Source of the DNA: Priestia koreensis
GTDB lineage: Bacteria; Bacillota; Bacilli; Bacillales; Bacillaceae_H
Assembly: GCF_001274935.1 (NCBI RefSeq)
Contig: NZ_LILC01000007.1
Location: forward strand, 1-64,000
DNA: 64,000 nt
Direction of reading: 5' to 3'
Shown here one piece after another: positions 8,533 to 17,140 of this stretch. Position numbers and translations under genes: made by a program. How positions within the stretch are numbered: the first letter of the stretch is position 1; every line of letters begins with the position of its first letter. The notes below the pieces were generated by a model. That model worked only from the letters and a program-made list of their open reading frames with translations. It ran no database searches and was not told the DNA's origin.

Positions 8533-8548
8533 AAGAATGATCATTCTT
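8533..8548. promoter_or_regulatory. TetR-type operator upstream of tetR
   Basis: Perfect 16-bp palindrome AAGAATGATCATTCTT. A related palindrome lies at 10151-10164 before another oxidoreductase, and a half site GATCGTTCT lies at 8475-8483. This spacing and symmetry fit a TetR operator. Confidence 0.65.
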
Positions 8549-8674
8549 AAATCATTTAAAAAGTTCGCAAGGAGGATGCATACTATAAGGTTGCTGCACG
8601 CTAAGTGTATTAACTATTTCTACATTTTTTCTCAAAAATACGAGATAATCTGTTCTAAGGTGGGAACGAATGGT

Positions 8675-9250
8675 ATGGCTAGAAATAAAGAATTTGATGA
8701 AAAAGAAGCATTAAAGAAAGCAATGGATCTTTTCTGGCAACAGGGTTATGAAAAAACATCCATGCAAGATTTAGTAAGCCATATGGGTGTTCATCGCAGA
8801 AGTATCTATGATACGTTCGGTGATAAACACACTTTATTTATTCGAGCTTTAAATCACTATATGGAACTAATGGATATAAAAATTAAAAATAACATAACAC
8901 CAGAATCAAGTGCCAAGGAAGCTATACGAACATTATTTGAAATGGCTATTTACCCAAATGCTACACAACCAAAAGGATGTTTGGCAGTAAATACAGCAGT
9001 TGAGTTATCATTGTTGGATCAAGAAGTATCTGAAAAAATTACAGAGATGTTTATAAAGACTGAGACATTCTTATTTTATCTACTGAAGCGTGGTCAAGAA
9101 CAAGGGGAAATTTCTAAACACTGTGATGTCAAAAGTCTTTCTAAATTTATTCACAATTCCCTTATTGGGATACGAGTATTAGCAAAAACAACGGATAATA
9201 AGAAAGAGTTAGAAACCATTATTAGTTTGAATTTGTCAACATTGGATTGA
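8675..9250 (+). CDS. TetR/AcrR-family repressor
   Basis: 191 residues. The N-terminal helix-turn-helix contains FWQQGYEKTSMQDLVSHMGV followed by HRRSIYDTFGDKHTLF, typical TetR. The C-terminal half, including PKGCLAVNTAVEL, is the ligand domain seen in repressors beside reductases. The open frame begins at 8537, but ATG 8675 begins the conserved MARNKEFDE and has AAGGTGGG upstream. It is followed after 67 nt by an SDR gene, likely in the same operon, and its operator palindromes suggest autoregulation. Confidence 0.88.
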   Translation: MARNKEFDEKEALKKAMDLFWQQGYEKTSMQDLVSHMGVHRRSIYDTFGDKHTLFIRALNHYMELMDIKIKNNITPESSAKEAIRTLFEMAIYPNATQPKGCLAVNTAVELSLLDQEVSEKITEMFIKTETFLFYLLKRGQEQGEISKHCDVKSLSKFIHNSLIGIRVLAKTTDNKKELETIISLNLSTLD

Positions 9251-9317
9251 GAGATATCACGTTGGTCAAATAAACGAACGAACGTCAACTAAAATAGACT
9301 TTAAGGAGAAATTGAAT

Positions 9318-10067
9318 ATGAAATACACCGTTATTACAGGAGCAAGTTCAGGTATAGGATATGAAACAGCACTACAATTTGCAAATCGTGGAAAAAATTT
9401 AATTATTGTCGCGAGAAGATTAGAGAAACTAGAAGGGCTTAAATCAGTCATTCATGCGATCAATCCAGATTTAGATGTTATTATTCAAACAAGTGATTTA
9501 TCAGTAACAGAGCAGGCATACGCATTATATAATTGCTTAAAAGAGTATCAAATTGAAACTTGGATCAATAATGCTGGTCTTGGTGAATCTTCTCCTGTAG
9601 AGGAACAGAATTTAGAGAAAGTAGAATCTATGTTACGTCTTAATATAGAATCATTAGCTATCCTTTCTACATTATTTGTACGAGATTATTCTCAAGTAGA
9701 AGGAACTCAATTAATTAACGTATCCTCAGCACTCGGATATGCTACTTATATTGGTGGTATCACTTATTCGGCATCTAAATATTTTGTTAGTGCATTTACC
9801 GAAGGGCTTGCCAAAGAACTTGAACTTAAAAATGCAAAGATGAAGGTAAAAGTACTAGCACCTGCAGTGACAGAAACAGAATTTGAGAAAACGGCTCAAG
9901 ATGTAGAAGAGTTTGATTATAAAAACTTCATGCCTATGTATCACACAGCTAAGCAAATGGCAGGTTTTATGATGGAACTTTATGACAATGATAAAGTCGT
10001 AGGAATTGTAGATGAAGGCTACAATTTTAATTTGAGAGATCAAATCTATCCAATACTAGGTGTTTAA
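9318..10067 (+). CDS. Short-chain dehydrogenase/reductase
   Basis: 249 residues. TGASSGIG is near the N-terminus, followed by NNAG, a serine in NVSSALGYA and the catalytic Y-x-x-x-K in TYSASKYF. It is a classical cytoplasmic NAD(P)-dependent oxidoreductase. A TTG at 9312 is in frame, but ATG 9318 has the better 9-nt spacing from AAGGAG. It lies directly behind the TetR gene, which probably represses it. Confidence 0.88.
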   Translation: MKYTVITGASSGIGYETALQFANRGKNLIIVARRLEKLEGLKSVIHAINPDLDVIIQTSDLSVTEQAYALYNCLKEYQIETWINNAGLGESSPVEEQNLEKVESMLRLNIESLAILSTLFVRDYSQVEGTQLINVSSALGYATYIGGITYSASKYFVSAFTEGLAKELELKNAKMKVKVLAPAVTETEFEKTAQDVEEFDYKNFMPMYHTAKQMAGFMMELYDNDKVVGIVDEGYNFNLRDQIYPILGV

Positions 10068-10150
10068 TATAACTAAAGAGAAAAGAACAAAATTAATTCA
10101 CTAGAATGAAAAGGATTCAGATCATGAATTCTTAAAAATTCACCTTTTAA

Positions 10151-10164
10151 AGAACGATCGTTCT
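10151..10164. promoter_or_regulatory. Second TetR-type operator
   Basis: Perfect palindrome AGAACGATCGTTCT, the same half-site family as 8533-8548. The following TAAAATTGATA closely matches the DNA after the half site at 8475-8483. It lies between the SDR gene and the MDR gene and probably puts the MDR gene under the same repressor. Confidence 0.6.
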
Positions 10165-10217
10165 AAAATTGATATTATTAAATGAATAAAATAACGTTGG
10201 AAGCACGTGTAGGTTAA

Positions 10218-10265
10218 GTAGAGAGATCATCTAAGCATAGAAAATTACGCTTAGATGATCTCTAC
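10218..10265 (+). repeat. Long near-perfect inverted repeat in the SDR-MDR intergenic DNA
   Basis: A 15-bp perfect stem, AGAGATCATCTAAGC with GCTTAGATGATCTCT, extends outward as GTAG/CTAC with a two-base bulge around a 13-nt loop. There is no T run after it, so it is not a standard terminator. It could be a transcript-stabilising hairpin or an operator. Confidence 0.6.
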
Positions 10266-10317
10266 ATAAAGAGAAAGAGATAAGAAAAAGGAAATTGAAG
10301 ATCATATCAGTGAAAGG

Positions 10318-11355
10318 ATGCCGATTTTAAAAATGCAACCACGTATGAAAGCTGCTCAGATTACAAAGTATTCAAAGAAAATCCATGCTCAGATCAATGA
10401 CATTCCAATCCCTCAAATTAATGATAACGAAGTGTTAGTAAGAGTCAAAGCTGCGGCAATTAATCCACTTGAAACTCTAATTATCACGGGTAGTGTAAAA
10501 CTGATTCAACATTATAAATTCCCTTTAACAATAGGGAATGAATTAGCAGGCATTATTGTTAAAGTCGGAAAGAATGTAACAAGATTTCACGTAGGAGATG
10601 CTATCTACACACGTCTCCCACTAGAAAAAATCGGTGCAATTGCAGAATATGCAGCAGTTGATGCTTCTGCAATTGCACTGATGCCCAAGAACTTATCCTA
10701 CGTGGAAGCAGCAGCTTCTGCATTAGTGGCCCTAACAGCGTACCAAGGTCTATATGAGGAGCTTAAAGCACAGCCTGGTAAAACGCTCTTTATTCCAGGT
10801 GGATCAGGTAGCTTTGGTCAAATCGCTGTTCCTATTGCCAAGACAATGGGTTTAAAGGTCATCGTGAGTGGAAACTCGGAATGGCGGGAACGCACATTAG
10901 AAATTGGTGCAGACCAGTATATAGACTATAGGACAGAAAGCTATGTTCACTTGTTATCAAATGTGGATTATGTAATTGATACACTGGGACCTAAAGAATT
11001 TGACAATGAATTGAGTATTATCAAACCAGGTGGAAAGTTACTCTCTCTCCGTACAGGTCCAAATAAACGCTATGGAAAAGAAGGAAAGTTCCCGTTTTGG
11101 AAACAAAAGTTGTTTTCCATTGCTGGTGCAAAGTATGATCACAAAGCCAAGAAACAAGACGTTGAATATCATTTTATTTTCGTTCGTTCGGATGGTACAC
11201 AACTGGAAAAAATCACTAAAATCATTGAAGAACACAACATTATTCCACCCATTCATCCAACATTATTTTCTATAGATCAGATAAATGAAGCGCTAGAAAT
11301 TGTCGCAAATAGAAGGCCAAAAGGGAAAGTAATTATTGAATTCAAGGAAAAATAA
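10318..11355 (+). CDS. Medium-chain dehydrogenase/quinone oxidoreductase-like protein
   Basis: 345 residues from ATG 10318; ATGs at 10333 and 10345 are also possible because AAAGG abuts the first. It has a GroES-like N-terminal domain (VRVKAAAINPLETLI), then a Rossmann domain with GGSGSFGQIAVPIAKTMG. The zinc ligands of true alcohol dehydrogenases are absent, so it fits the NADPH:quinone reductase/zeta-crystallin branch. It lies downstream of the operator at 10151 and is likely part of the TetR regulon with the SDR. Confidence 0.85.
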   Translation: MPILKMQPRMKAAQITKYSKKIHAQINDIPIPQINDNEVLVRVKAAAINPLETLIITGSVKLIQHYKFPLTIGNELAGIIVKVGKNVTRFHVGDAIYTRLPLEKIGAIAEYAAVDASAIALMPKNLSYVEAAASALVALTAYQGLYEELKAQPGKTLFIPGGSGSFGQIAVPIAKTMGLKVIVSGNSEWRERTLEIGADQYIDYRTESYVHLLSNVDYVIDTLGPKEFDNELSIIKPGGKLLSLRTGPNKRYGKEGKFPFWKQKLFSIAGAKYDHKAKKQDVEYHFIFVRSDGTQLEKITKIIEEHNIIPPIHPTLFSIDQINEALEIVANRRPKGKVIIEFKEK

Positions 11356-11529
11356 CGCAATAACTTCTAATAAAAAGCTATTTACGAAGATAAGAAAATT
11401 TCCATGATGGTCTTATTCCAAGAGTCAGCACATGAATGAAGTTATGGTCAAAACTGCAAATTGAAAAGTGTTCTTTGTATTATTGAAGCAAACTATATAC
11501 GTCTCAAATGCAAGAAGGGATGCCTTATC

Positions 11530-11700
11530 GTGCCTTACAAAAAAACAATTACCATCAACTTATTAGATTTCGTTTTATTCCCTTCAGACGAAGAATTTCA
11601 GACTAAAGGGAATAAAACAAAGCAACGCGTTTTAAGTGATGATATTGAAATACATTTTAAAAAAATATCAAACAAAGTTACTAGCGATAGAATTATTTAA
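11530..11700 (+). CDS. Doubtful small open reading frame
   Basis: 56 codons from a GTG with AGAAGGGA upstream. The sequence is hydrophilic with a basic C-terminal half and no recognised motif. The frame is also open upstream to 11461. It is listed only because the ribosome binding site is plausible and nothing else occupies this interval. Confidence 0.25.
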   Translation: MPYKKTITINLLDFVLFPSDEEFQTKGNKTKQRVLSDDIEIHFKKISNKVTSDRII

Positions 11701-11799
11701 AAATATGATGTCCTATAATATAATTTACTTTTTCGAACATACTTCTACCTCGTGCTCATACAAATAGAAAAGAGATATTGAACAAAAGGAGTGTAGAAT

Positions 11800-12684
11800 A
11801 TGTATCCCTATGAACCAATTTGTACGGAGCAACCAAATGATGAACTTGGAGGCCGTAATGAACAGTTTACAAGTAAATATGGACAACTTGCTTATAATGT
11901 TCAAGGATCCGGTCCTAGCTTGTTACTAATTCACAGTATAAGCTTAGGAGCATCTAACTTTTGCTGGAGAAAGAATGTCAAAGAATTAGCTAAGCATTTT
12001 ACTGTCTATGCACTTGAACTTCCCGGATTCTCTAACTCTGATAAACAGAAACGAATGTACACACCGCAATTATTTACTGAAGCCATTATTGAGTTTATAC
12101 AAGGAGTTATTCATGAGCGAACCTTTGTCATTACCCGAGATCTTCCTGCAGCTTATTGCAGTTACATTGCCTACATACGTCCTGATCTAATTTCTAAATT
12201 AGTACTCATCACTCCATCTGGTCTCGGGGGAAATGATACATCTCCATGCGCTTCTAGTTACACTACGTTTGGTATTTTTACACAGCCATTTGTGGGAGAT
12301 GGTTTGTACAATACATTTTCTTCAAAAGAAAGTATTGAACAACAACTGAAAACAAGCTTTTATTCAGATCCATCTTTTGTTACACCAGATGTAATAGATA
12401 ATTTTTATAAAAGCGCTCATCAATGTCCAAATGCTAACTATGCTCCAGCTTCTTTCGTTGCTGGATTTTGTAATTTCAACGTTCAATCTTTTTTCTCCTC
12501 TATTACTCAACCTGTTCTTATTTTATGGGGTAAAAAGGCAACTTTTAACCCTGTTCAATATTTGTCTTATTTTTTATCACTACGTCCATACACACAATAT
12601 GAAATTTTTGACGATTGCGGCCTTATTCTACAAGAAGAAAACCCCAAAAAATTTAATAGAGCAGTCACACAATTTTTGCTATAG
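11800..12684 (+). CDS. Alpha/beta-hydrolase-fold protein lacking the catalytic triad
   Basis: 294 residues. The fold is clear: LLLIHSISLGASNF oxyanion loop, ALELPGFSNSD, LVLITPSGLGG and the ILWGKK strand. The catalytic positions are changed. The G-x-S-x-G elbow reads TRDLPAA (D114 for the serine, P116 for the glycine). The acid position after LWGKK is A247, and the CGH-x-x-QEENP histidine is L275. It is probably a non-enzymatic pseudoenzyme. AAAAGGAG precedes the ATG, and a terminator follows at once. The open frame and strong ribosome site suggest it is still expressed. Confidence 0.85.
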   Translation: MYPYEPICTEQPNDELGGRNEQFTSKYGQLAYNVQGSGPSLLLIHSISLGASNFCWRKNVKELAKHFTVYALELPGFSNSDKQKRMYTPQLFTEAIIEFIQGVIHERTFVITRDLPAAYCSYIAYIRPDLISKLVLITPSGLGGNDTSPCASSYTTFGIFTQPFVGDGLYNTFSSKESIEQQLKTSFYSDPSFVTPDVIDNFYKSAHQCPNANYAPASFVAGFCNFNVQSFFSSITQPVLILWGKKATFNPVQYLSYFLSLRPYTQYEIFDDCGLILQEENPKKFNRAVTQFLL

Positions 12685-12709
12685 AGCCTTAAACAAGGCT
12701 CTTTTTTAA
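12683..12709 (+). terminator. Intrinsic terminator
   Basis: AGAGCCTT-AAAC-AAGGCTCT followed by TTTTTT, overlapping the stop codon of the hydrolase-like gene. Confidence 0.85.
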
Positions 12710-13145
12710 TTTCAACTTTTAACATATCATGTCAAAGCTTTAAAATGATCCTATCTAATATACCTGGAGAAAAAGGCATGAAAAGATTTCTGAAGATGGT
12801 GTACGTAAAATACATAAACGAAAACGCACTAATGGCTTTTGATATTTAGTGAAAATAAGATAAATTAGAAAACTCCCCAAACATATTGCTTTCTATTTAG
12901 CAAGTTTTTCTGGCTTTATTAAATCCCTAAATCCAGTTATTTCATTGCAAACATCCCTAGCTATTTTATAAAATAAGTTGGAACAGAAAAAATCTCAAAG
13001 ATCATTTAATTTCCTAAAGAGGAATGTAGCACTTTTACTTATTGAATAAAAGAGGTTAATGGGTAGTTTATCTCAAATAAACGATTGGAAAAGTTCTACA
13101 TAAAACGAAATTCGGATATGTAACAGTAGGAGGATGCGGTGCATT
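12710..13145. other. Intergenic stretch, no gene seen
   Basis: AT-rich, with no start plus ribosome site leading to a sensible frame. A 23-codon frame at 12778 and a basic 17-codon stretch (SEDGVRKIHKRKRTNGF) in another frame are too short to call. The promoter of the DUF1349 gene is presumably near the right end. Confidence 0.5.
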
Positions 13146-13787
13146 ATGAGTAAAAATTGGATACTAAACGAGAATTTCAATCGTGCAAGTTTAGACAAAA
13201 TGCTAGATTGGCGTTGTGAACCCAATAAATGGTTTTTAGACAAAAAATCTTCTCAACTTGTTTTAGAAACAGACCAAGAAACTGATTATTGGCAAAAAAC
13301 TCACTACGATTTTCAGGCGGATAATGGACATTTTCTCTATATGGAAACTGACAAGAACTTCAGAATAACAACAAGAGTTGAGACGTTCCCAAAATCCAAG
13401 TATGACCAAGCAGGACTAATGATTAGGTTTTCGGAGGACATATGGGTAAAAACTTCCTTAGAATACATTCCAGATGGTTTAAGCAAGTTAGGGGCAGTTG
13501 TAACGAATAGGGGCTATTCAGATTGGTCTACACAATATGTAGACTATGAAACTGTTCATTTATATTACCGTATATCAAAAATAGGGCAAAATTGTTATGT
13601 TGATTTTTCTTTGGATGGAGAGGTATGGAATCAAATTAGAATCGCTCACCTAGATGTTCCTGAAAAAAATTCAACTTTCTTAGCAGGCGTTTATGCATGT
13701 AGCCCTCAAGGAAAAGAGCAAGAAGTTCGTTTTGATTTCATTACAATTGAAGAGCTTGATAATGATCCAGCATCTGCATATTTGTAA
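13146..13787 (+). CDS. DUF1349 (concanavalin-like) protein
   Basis: 213 residues. NFNRASLDKMLDWRCEPNKW, DQAGLMIRF, WVKTSLEYIPDG and the SLDGEVWNQIR strand match the DUF1349 family, a cytoplasmic concanavalin/lectin-like beta-sandwich of unknown biochemical role. GGAGG (13129-13133) abuts the in-frame ATG at 13134, so the ATG at 13146 (12-nt spacing) is preferred. It is monocistronic, with a terminator at 13959. It may bind sugar, but this is inferred only from fold. Confidence 0.75.
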   Translation: MSKNWILNENFNRASLDKMLDWRCEPNKWFLDKKSSQLVLETDQETDYWQKTHYDFQADNGHFLYMETDKNFRITTRVETFPKSKYDQAGLMIRFSEDIWVKTSLEYIPDGLSKLGAVVTNRGYSDWSTQYVDYETVHLYYRISKIGQNCYVDFSLDGEVWNQIRIAHLDVPEKNSTFLAGVYACSPQGKEQEVRFDFITIEELDNDPASAYL

Positions 13788-13958
13788 ATCATGTTCAGCC
13801 ACTTTAAGATGTATGTGAACATAGATGGTATAAACTAGACAATCGCCAGGAGATATACCTAGCCTATAGCGGGCTATAATGGAATTGTGATAATTAGAAA
13901 ACCATAAATGAAGAAGTTGTTTTCCTTTAAGATGCACTTTGATATTTGCTAGGGATTA

Positions 13959-14002
13959 ATAAGGATCATGCTAGTTTATAATTAGCATGATCCTTATTTT
14001 AT
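13959..14002 (+). terminator. Strong intrinsic terminator
   Basis: AAGGATCATGCTA pairs perfectly with TAGCATGATCCTT around GTTTATAAT, followed by ATTTTAT. Confidence 0.85.
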
Positions 14003-14039
14003 ATGTACTTTAGGTAGGCGTTTTTGGATGAAGGCGGTC

Positions 14040-14381
14040 TATGTTTTCGGTGGTGGACGAACTTAAGGGGACATTAATGCAGGGCGATTTGACTGTAGCA
14101 GCTTTGTTCACTAGGCTTTTGTGTAAGTCGGCATCAATTTTGGCAATCGAGGGTCGGTGAGTACGGAAACGCTCAAAAATTTAGGCTCTCCTGTACCTGT
14201 GAGTGATATGCAACCAGGGGACTTAGTATTCTTTGATACCTACAAGAAAGATGGTCACGTAGGGATTTATGCAGGAAATGGGAAGTTTTTAGAATGTCAA
14301 GGGAAGACCGGCGTATACATTGCCGATATGTCAAAAGGGTATTTCCAGCGAAAGTTCAATGGTCGTGTACGACGAATTTAA
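14040..14381 (+). pseudogene. NlpC/P60 cell-wall endopeptidase, decayed
   Basis: One frame reads YVFGGGRT-stop-GDINAGRFDCSSFVH-stop-AFV-stop-VGIN and continues through MQPGDLVFFDTYKKDGHVGIY to FNGRVRRI and a stop at 14381. FDCSSF contains the catalytic Cys and DGHVGIYAG the catalytic His of NlpC/P60 gamma-D-glutamyl peptidases. Three in-frame stops sit where the family has sense codons (for example TAG for the Trp TGG). No start or signal peptide remains, so it is a dead fragment of a secreted peptidoglycan hydrolase. Confidence 0.8.
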
Positions 14382-14418
14382 TGATGGGAGTATTTTATAC
14401 GGTCAGCAAACAAACATC

Positions 14419-14467
14419 AACTCAAAAAAACAGTACCTTCTTATAAAAAATACTGTTTTTTGAGTTT
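14419..14467 (+). terminator. Strong intrinsic terminator
   Basis: AACTCAAAAAAACAGTA pairs with TACTGTTTTTTGAGTT, a 16-bp AT-rich stem after the NlpC/P60 remnant. Confidence 0.75.
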
Positions 14468-14684
14468 AAATTCGCCCACCCTTAGACTTTTGGCTTAAGT
14501 TAAAAGCCTTTTATATCAAAATGTATAAAAAGGTGAATAAGCTATAACTAAAAAGAGGTGCCGATACACAAGGCTCCTATGGAAAAACTAGTTCCTGAAT
14601 ACCTGTTATGGTAACTATCTTTGTATATGATATACAGCTTAAAAACAGAAAAAAATACTGTTTGTTATAGAAACAATGCATTAA

Positions 14685-14723
14685 AACGAAAACAGCCCCA
14701 AGCGATGGATCATCACTTGGGGC
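14685..14723 (-). terminator. Probable terminator of the Bcr/CflA gene
   Basis: GCCCCAAG pairs with CTTGGGGC, extended by GATG/CATC. On the minus strand the stem is followed by TGTTTTCGTTTT. No gene was found elsewhere in 14468-14801. Confidence 0.6.
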
Positions 14724-14801
14724 GTGTTGTTAATAACATTAATGTTATTTTCTTCTTAGGTGTCAACTGTCTAATTGACTTAAATAACATATGTATCCAC
14801 A

Positions 14802-16037
14802 TTATAGCTTAGAACCTTGTTCAGCATCATTGGGCCTCTGCATGTTAACTGAACGCTTTCGAACTAAAACAAAATAGGAAAGAAACGCCAATAAGCTAGC
14901 ACCAAAGATCGTAAGGCCCATTGGAACACCCGTATACGATCCTGCTATTCCAACAAGAGGTGCTGATAGCGATCCGAGTAAAAATGGCAATAAGCCTAAT
15001 AATGCGGAGGCGCTGCCCGCAATATGTCCTTGTGATTCAATGGCTAATGCAAAGGACGTCGTACCAATAATACTTATTGATGAGACAAAAAAGAAAATCG
15101 GGATCGCCACGGAAATTAATGGAGCTTTTAAAAGAAGAGCGATGAGTAGGATTGCTCCTGCCGCAATAGAAATTCCTAGTCCTATCTTTAAGAATGTTCG
15201 CTCCGAAATGTGATCGGCCAAGCGTCCAACCAACTGACTTCCAATAATCAAGCCTAAACCATTAACTCCAAAGAGTAGACTGAACTGTTGTGGAGAAACA
15301 TGGTAAATATTTTGATAGACAAACGGAATACCAGATACATAAGCAAATATTCCAGCTGTCGTGAATCCTTGTGTGAATGCGTATCCCATGAATTCTCGCT
15401 CCTTAAATAAGGAACCAAAATTGCTCATGAGCTGTGGCAGATTACTAGGCACACGTTTTTCAGGTGGTAGAGTTTCTGGTAGTTTTAGAGAAACCATGAA
15501 GATTAATATAGCTCCAATACAAGCTAAAACAATAAAAACTCCATTCCACTTGGTAAACGAAAGAATGGCTCCTCCAGCAATAGGTGCAACGATGGGGCCG
15601 AGGTTACCGACTAATACAATTAAAGTGAAAAATTTGATCAGTTCCTTTCCACTGAAAAGGTCCCTGACAATAGCTCTTGAAACCACAAGCCCGCCTGCTG
15701 CCGAAAAACCCTGGACGAAACGAGCCACAATAAGGAAATAGATATTTGGTGAAAACGAGCAAGTTAAAGAAGCTAATAAGTATAAGCAAAGAAATAATAG
15801 TAAAGGTTTACGACGGCCTTTCACATCACTCAATGGGCCAATAAATAATTGTCCTGCTCCTAATCCTAATAAGCATGCTGTCAAACTAATTTGTACCAGT
15901 GATGCCGTAGTATGAAAATCTTTTACGATTGTGGGGAAGGAAGGTAAATACGTATCAATTGTAAAAGGCCCTAAGAGTCCAAGTGATCCCAAAAGTATTG
16001 CAAGTTGAATTCTTTTTTTTCCACTAAGTGTATTCAA
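14802..16037 (-). CDS. Bcr/CflA-family multidrug efflux MFS transporter
   Basis: 411 residues, 12 predicted membrane helices. LLGPFTIDTYLPSFP in helix 1, GPLSDVKGRRKPLL (MFS motif A) between helices 2 and 3 and RFVQGFSAAGG in helix 4 are diagnostic of the drug:H+ antiporter Bcr/CflA group. The start is a TTG (16035-16037) 5 nt after GCGAGG. It is divergent from a truncated MocR-type regulator, which may once have controlled it. Confidence 0.9.
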   Translation of the reverse strand: MNTLSGKKRIQLAILLGSLGLLGPFTIDTYLPSFPTIVKDFHTTASLVQISLTACLLGLGAGQLFIGPLSDVKGRRKPLLLFLCLYLLASLTCSFSPNIYFLIVARFVQGFSAAGGLVVSRAIVRDLFSGKELIKFFTLIVLVGNLGPIVAPIAGGAILSFTKWNGVFIVLACIGAILIFMVSLKLPETLPPEKRVPSNLPQLMSNFGSLFKEREFMGYAFTQGFTTAGIFAYVSGIPFVYQNIYHVSPQQFSLLFGVNGLGLIIGSQLVGRLADHISERTFLKIGLGISIAAGAILLIALLLKAPLISVAIPIFFFVSSISIIGTTSFALAIESQGHIAGSASALLGLLPFLLGSLSAPLVGIAGSYTGVPMGLTIFGASLLAFLSYFVLVRKRSVNMQRPNDAEQGSKL

Positions 16038-16148
16038 TTTTTCCTCGCCTTTCTATATAGTTTGTATTTCATTTCACTACAGAAATGTAGGCTACAAGCT
16101 CCCATCTTACATTAGGCACAAAGGGACCAAAATGTAGATTTAATTCGA

Positions 16149-16196
16149 TACCCGAAATACATAGTTCTGATTATAACCTGTTATCATTTCGGGGTA
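16149..16196. promoter_or_regulatory. Inverted repeat upstream of the Bcr/CflA gene
   Basis: TACCCGAAAT (16149-16158) and ATTTCGGGGTA (16186-16196) are inverted copies differing by one C, 27 nt apart. They are about 110 nt upstream of the efflux gene start. It could be an operator or a transcript hairpin. Confidence 0.35.
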
Positions 16197-16581
16197 AACA
16201 ATTAAAAATTCAGCTTGCAGATGAAGGGTAAATATTTTGATTCTGATGCAAAATTTCAGCCGACTTGAAACTAATCTCTAAAACTTAGACATGCTGGGTG
16301 TGGTACAAAAAACATTCGCTAAAAAAATAAAACGTTAGGTTCCCTTGAATTAGTAGCTTATAAGGTTAACCCAAATAGTTGATGGATGAACCCAACGCAT
16401 AATCGTGGTGTTAGTAATTGATGATCCGCGTTCTTACATCACCATCTACTGATCCCTATTGCAGGGGTTCCTTTTTTTATTTGGTTCCGCAAATCCGTTT
16501 TATGTGAAGTGTAATTTTCGCTGACAAGAATTTATGGATATATTAGAAGAGTATTTCATATGAAAATATAATGATCTTGTA
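16197..16581. other. Intergenic stretch, no gene seen
   Basis: No frame with a ribosome site. A weak GATCCC/GGGGTT hairpin followed by TTTTTTT at about 16455-16480 resembles a terminator and may belong to the lost 5' part of the truncated regulator or to a lost gene. Confidence 0.4.
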
Positions 16582-17004
16582 TTGTACGACGAATGTAATG
16601 AAAAAAAAGCAATGATTGAGCAAACCGCTTCGCTCCTACATCAACAAGCTATGGCGCAGTTTATGAAGGAAGGGTTATGGAGAAGTCATATTAAAAAGAT
16701 GAGAAAAACGTACAAACAGAAGATGAGTTTATTTACAAGAGTAATTACTGAAGTGTTAGGAGAATGTGTAACAATCATCGGACAACACTCCGGTCATTAT
16801 TTATTAATGAAAGTTCATAGTAAACATACAGAAAGATGGTTGATTGAACAAGCAAAACTGCAGGGGGTGGGTGTATATCCAACTAGCAGTTATTTTCGAA
16901 GAATGCCCTCTAAAGAACCTATTTTACAGCTAGGTTTTGCTAATGTATGTGATGAGAAAATTATTGAAGGTGTACATCTTTTAAAAAGAGCATGGTTTAC
17001 ATAA
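16582..17004 (+). pseudogene. C-terminal fragment of a MocR (GntR/aminotransferase) regulator
   Basis: 140 codons match only the end of the PLP-dependent aminotransferase-like domain of MocR regulators (GabR/PdxR type): QAMAQFMKEGLWRSHIKKMR, then HSGHYLLMKV and a terminal ILQLGFANVCDEKI. The winged-helix DNA-binding domain and the PLP-lysine half are missing, and no ribosome site precedes the frame. It is a 5'-truncated, presumably inactive, regulator divergent from the efflux gene. Confidence 0.75.
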
Positions 17005-17140
17005 AAACCTAAATTAAAGTAAATAAGTGTCTGATCTCAATTTAGTTCTCAACAAATGAACAAAAGCTAATACTAAAATATTTTAATGCATTTTTATCTT
17101 CCTTAATAATTATATTTCCAATTATATACTTCTATATTGT

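Noticed and set aside
12431..12709. 92-codon frame overlapping the end of the hydrolase-like gene
   Set aside because: Shadow frame in a coding region and across the terminator.
13680..13937. Minus-strand open frame behind DUF1349
   Set aside because: Mostly antisense to the DUF1349 gene; no ribosome site.
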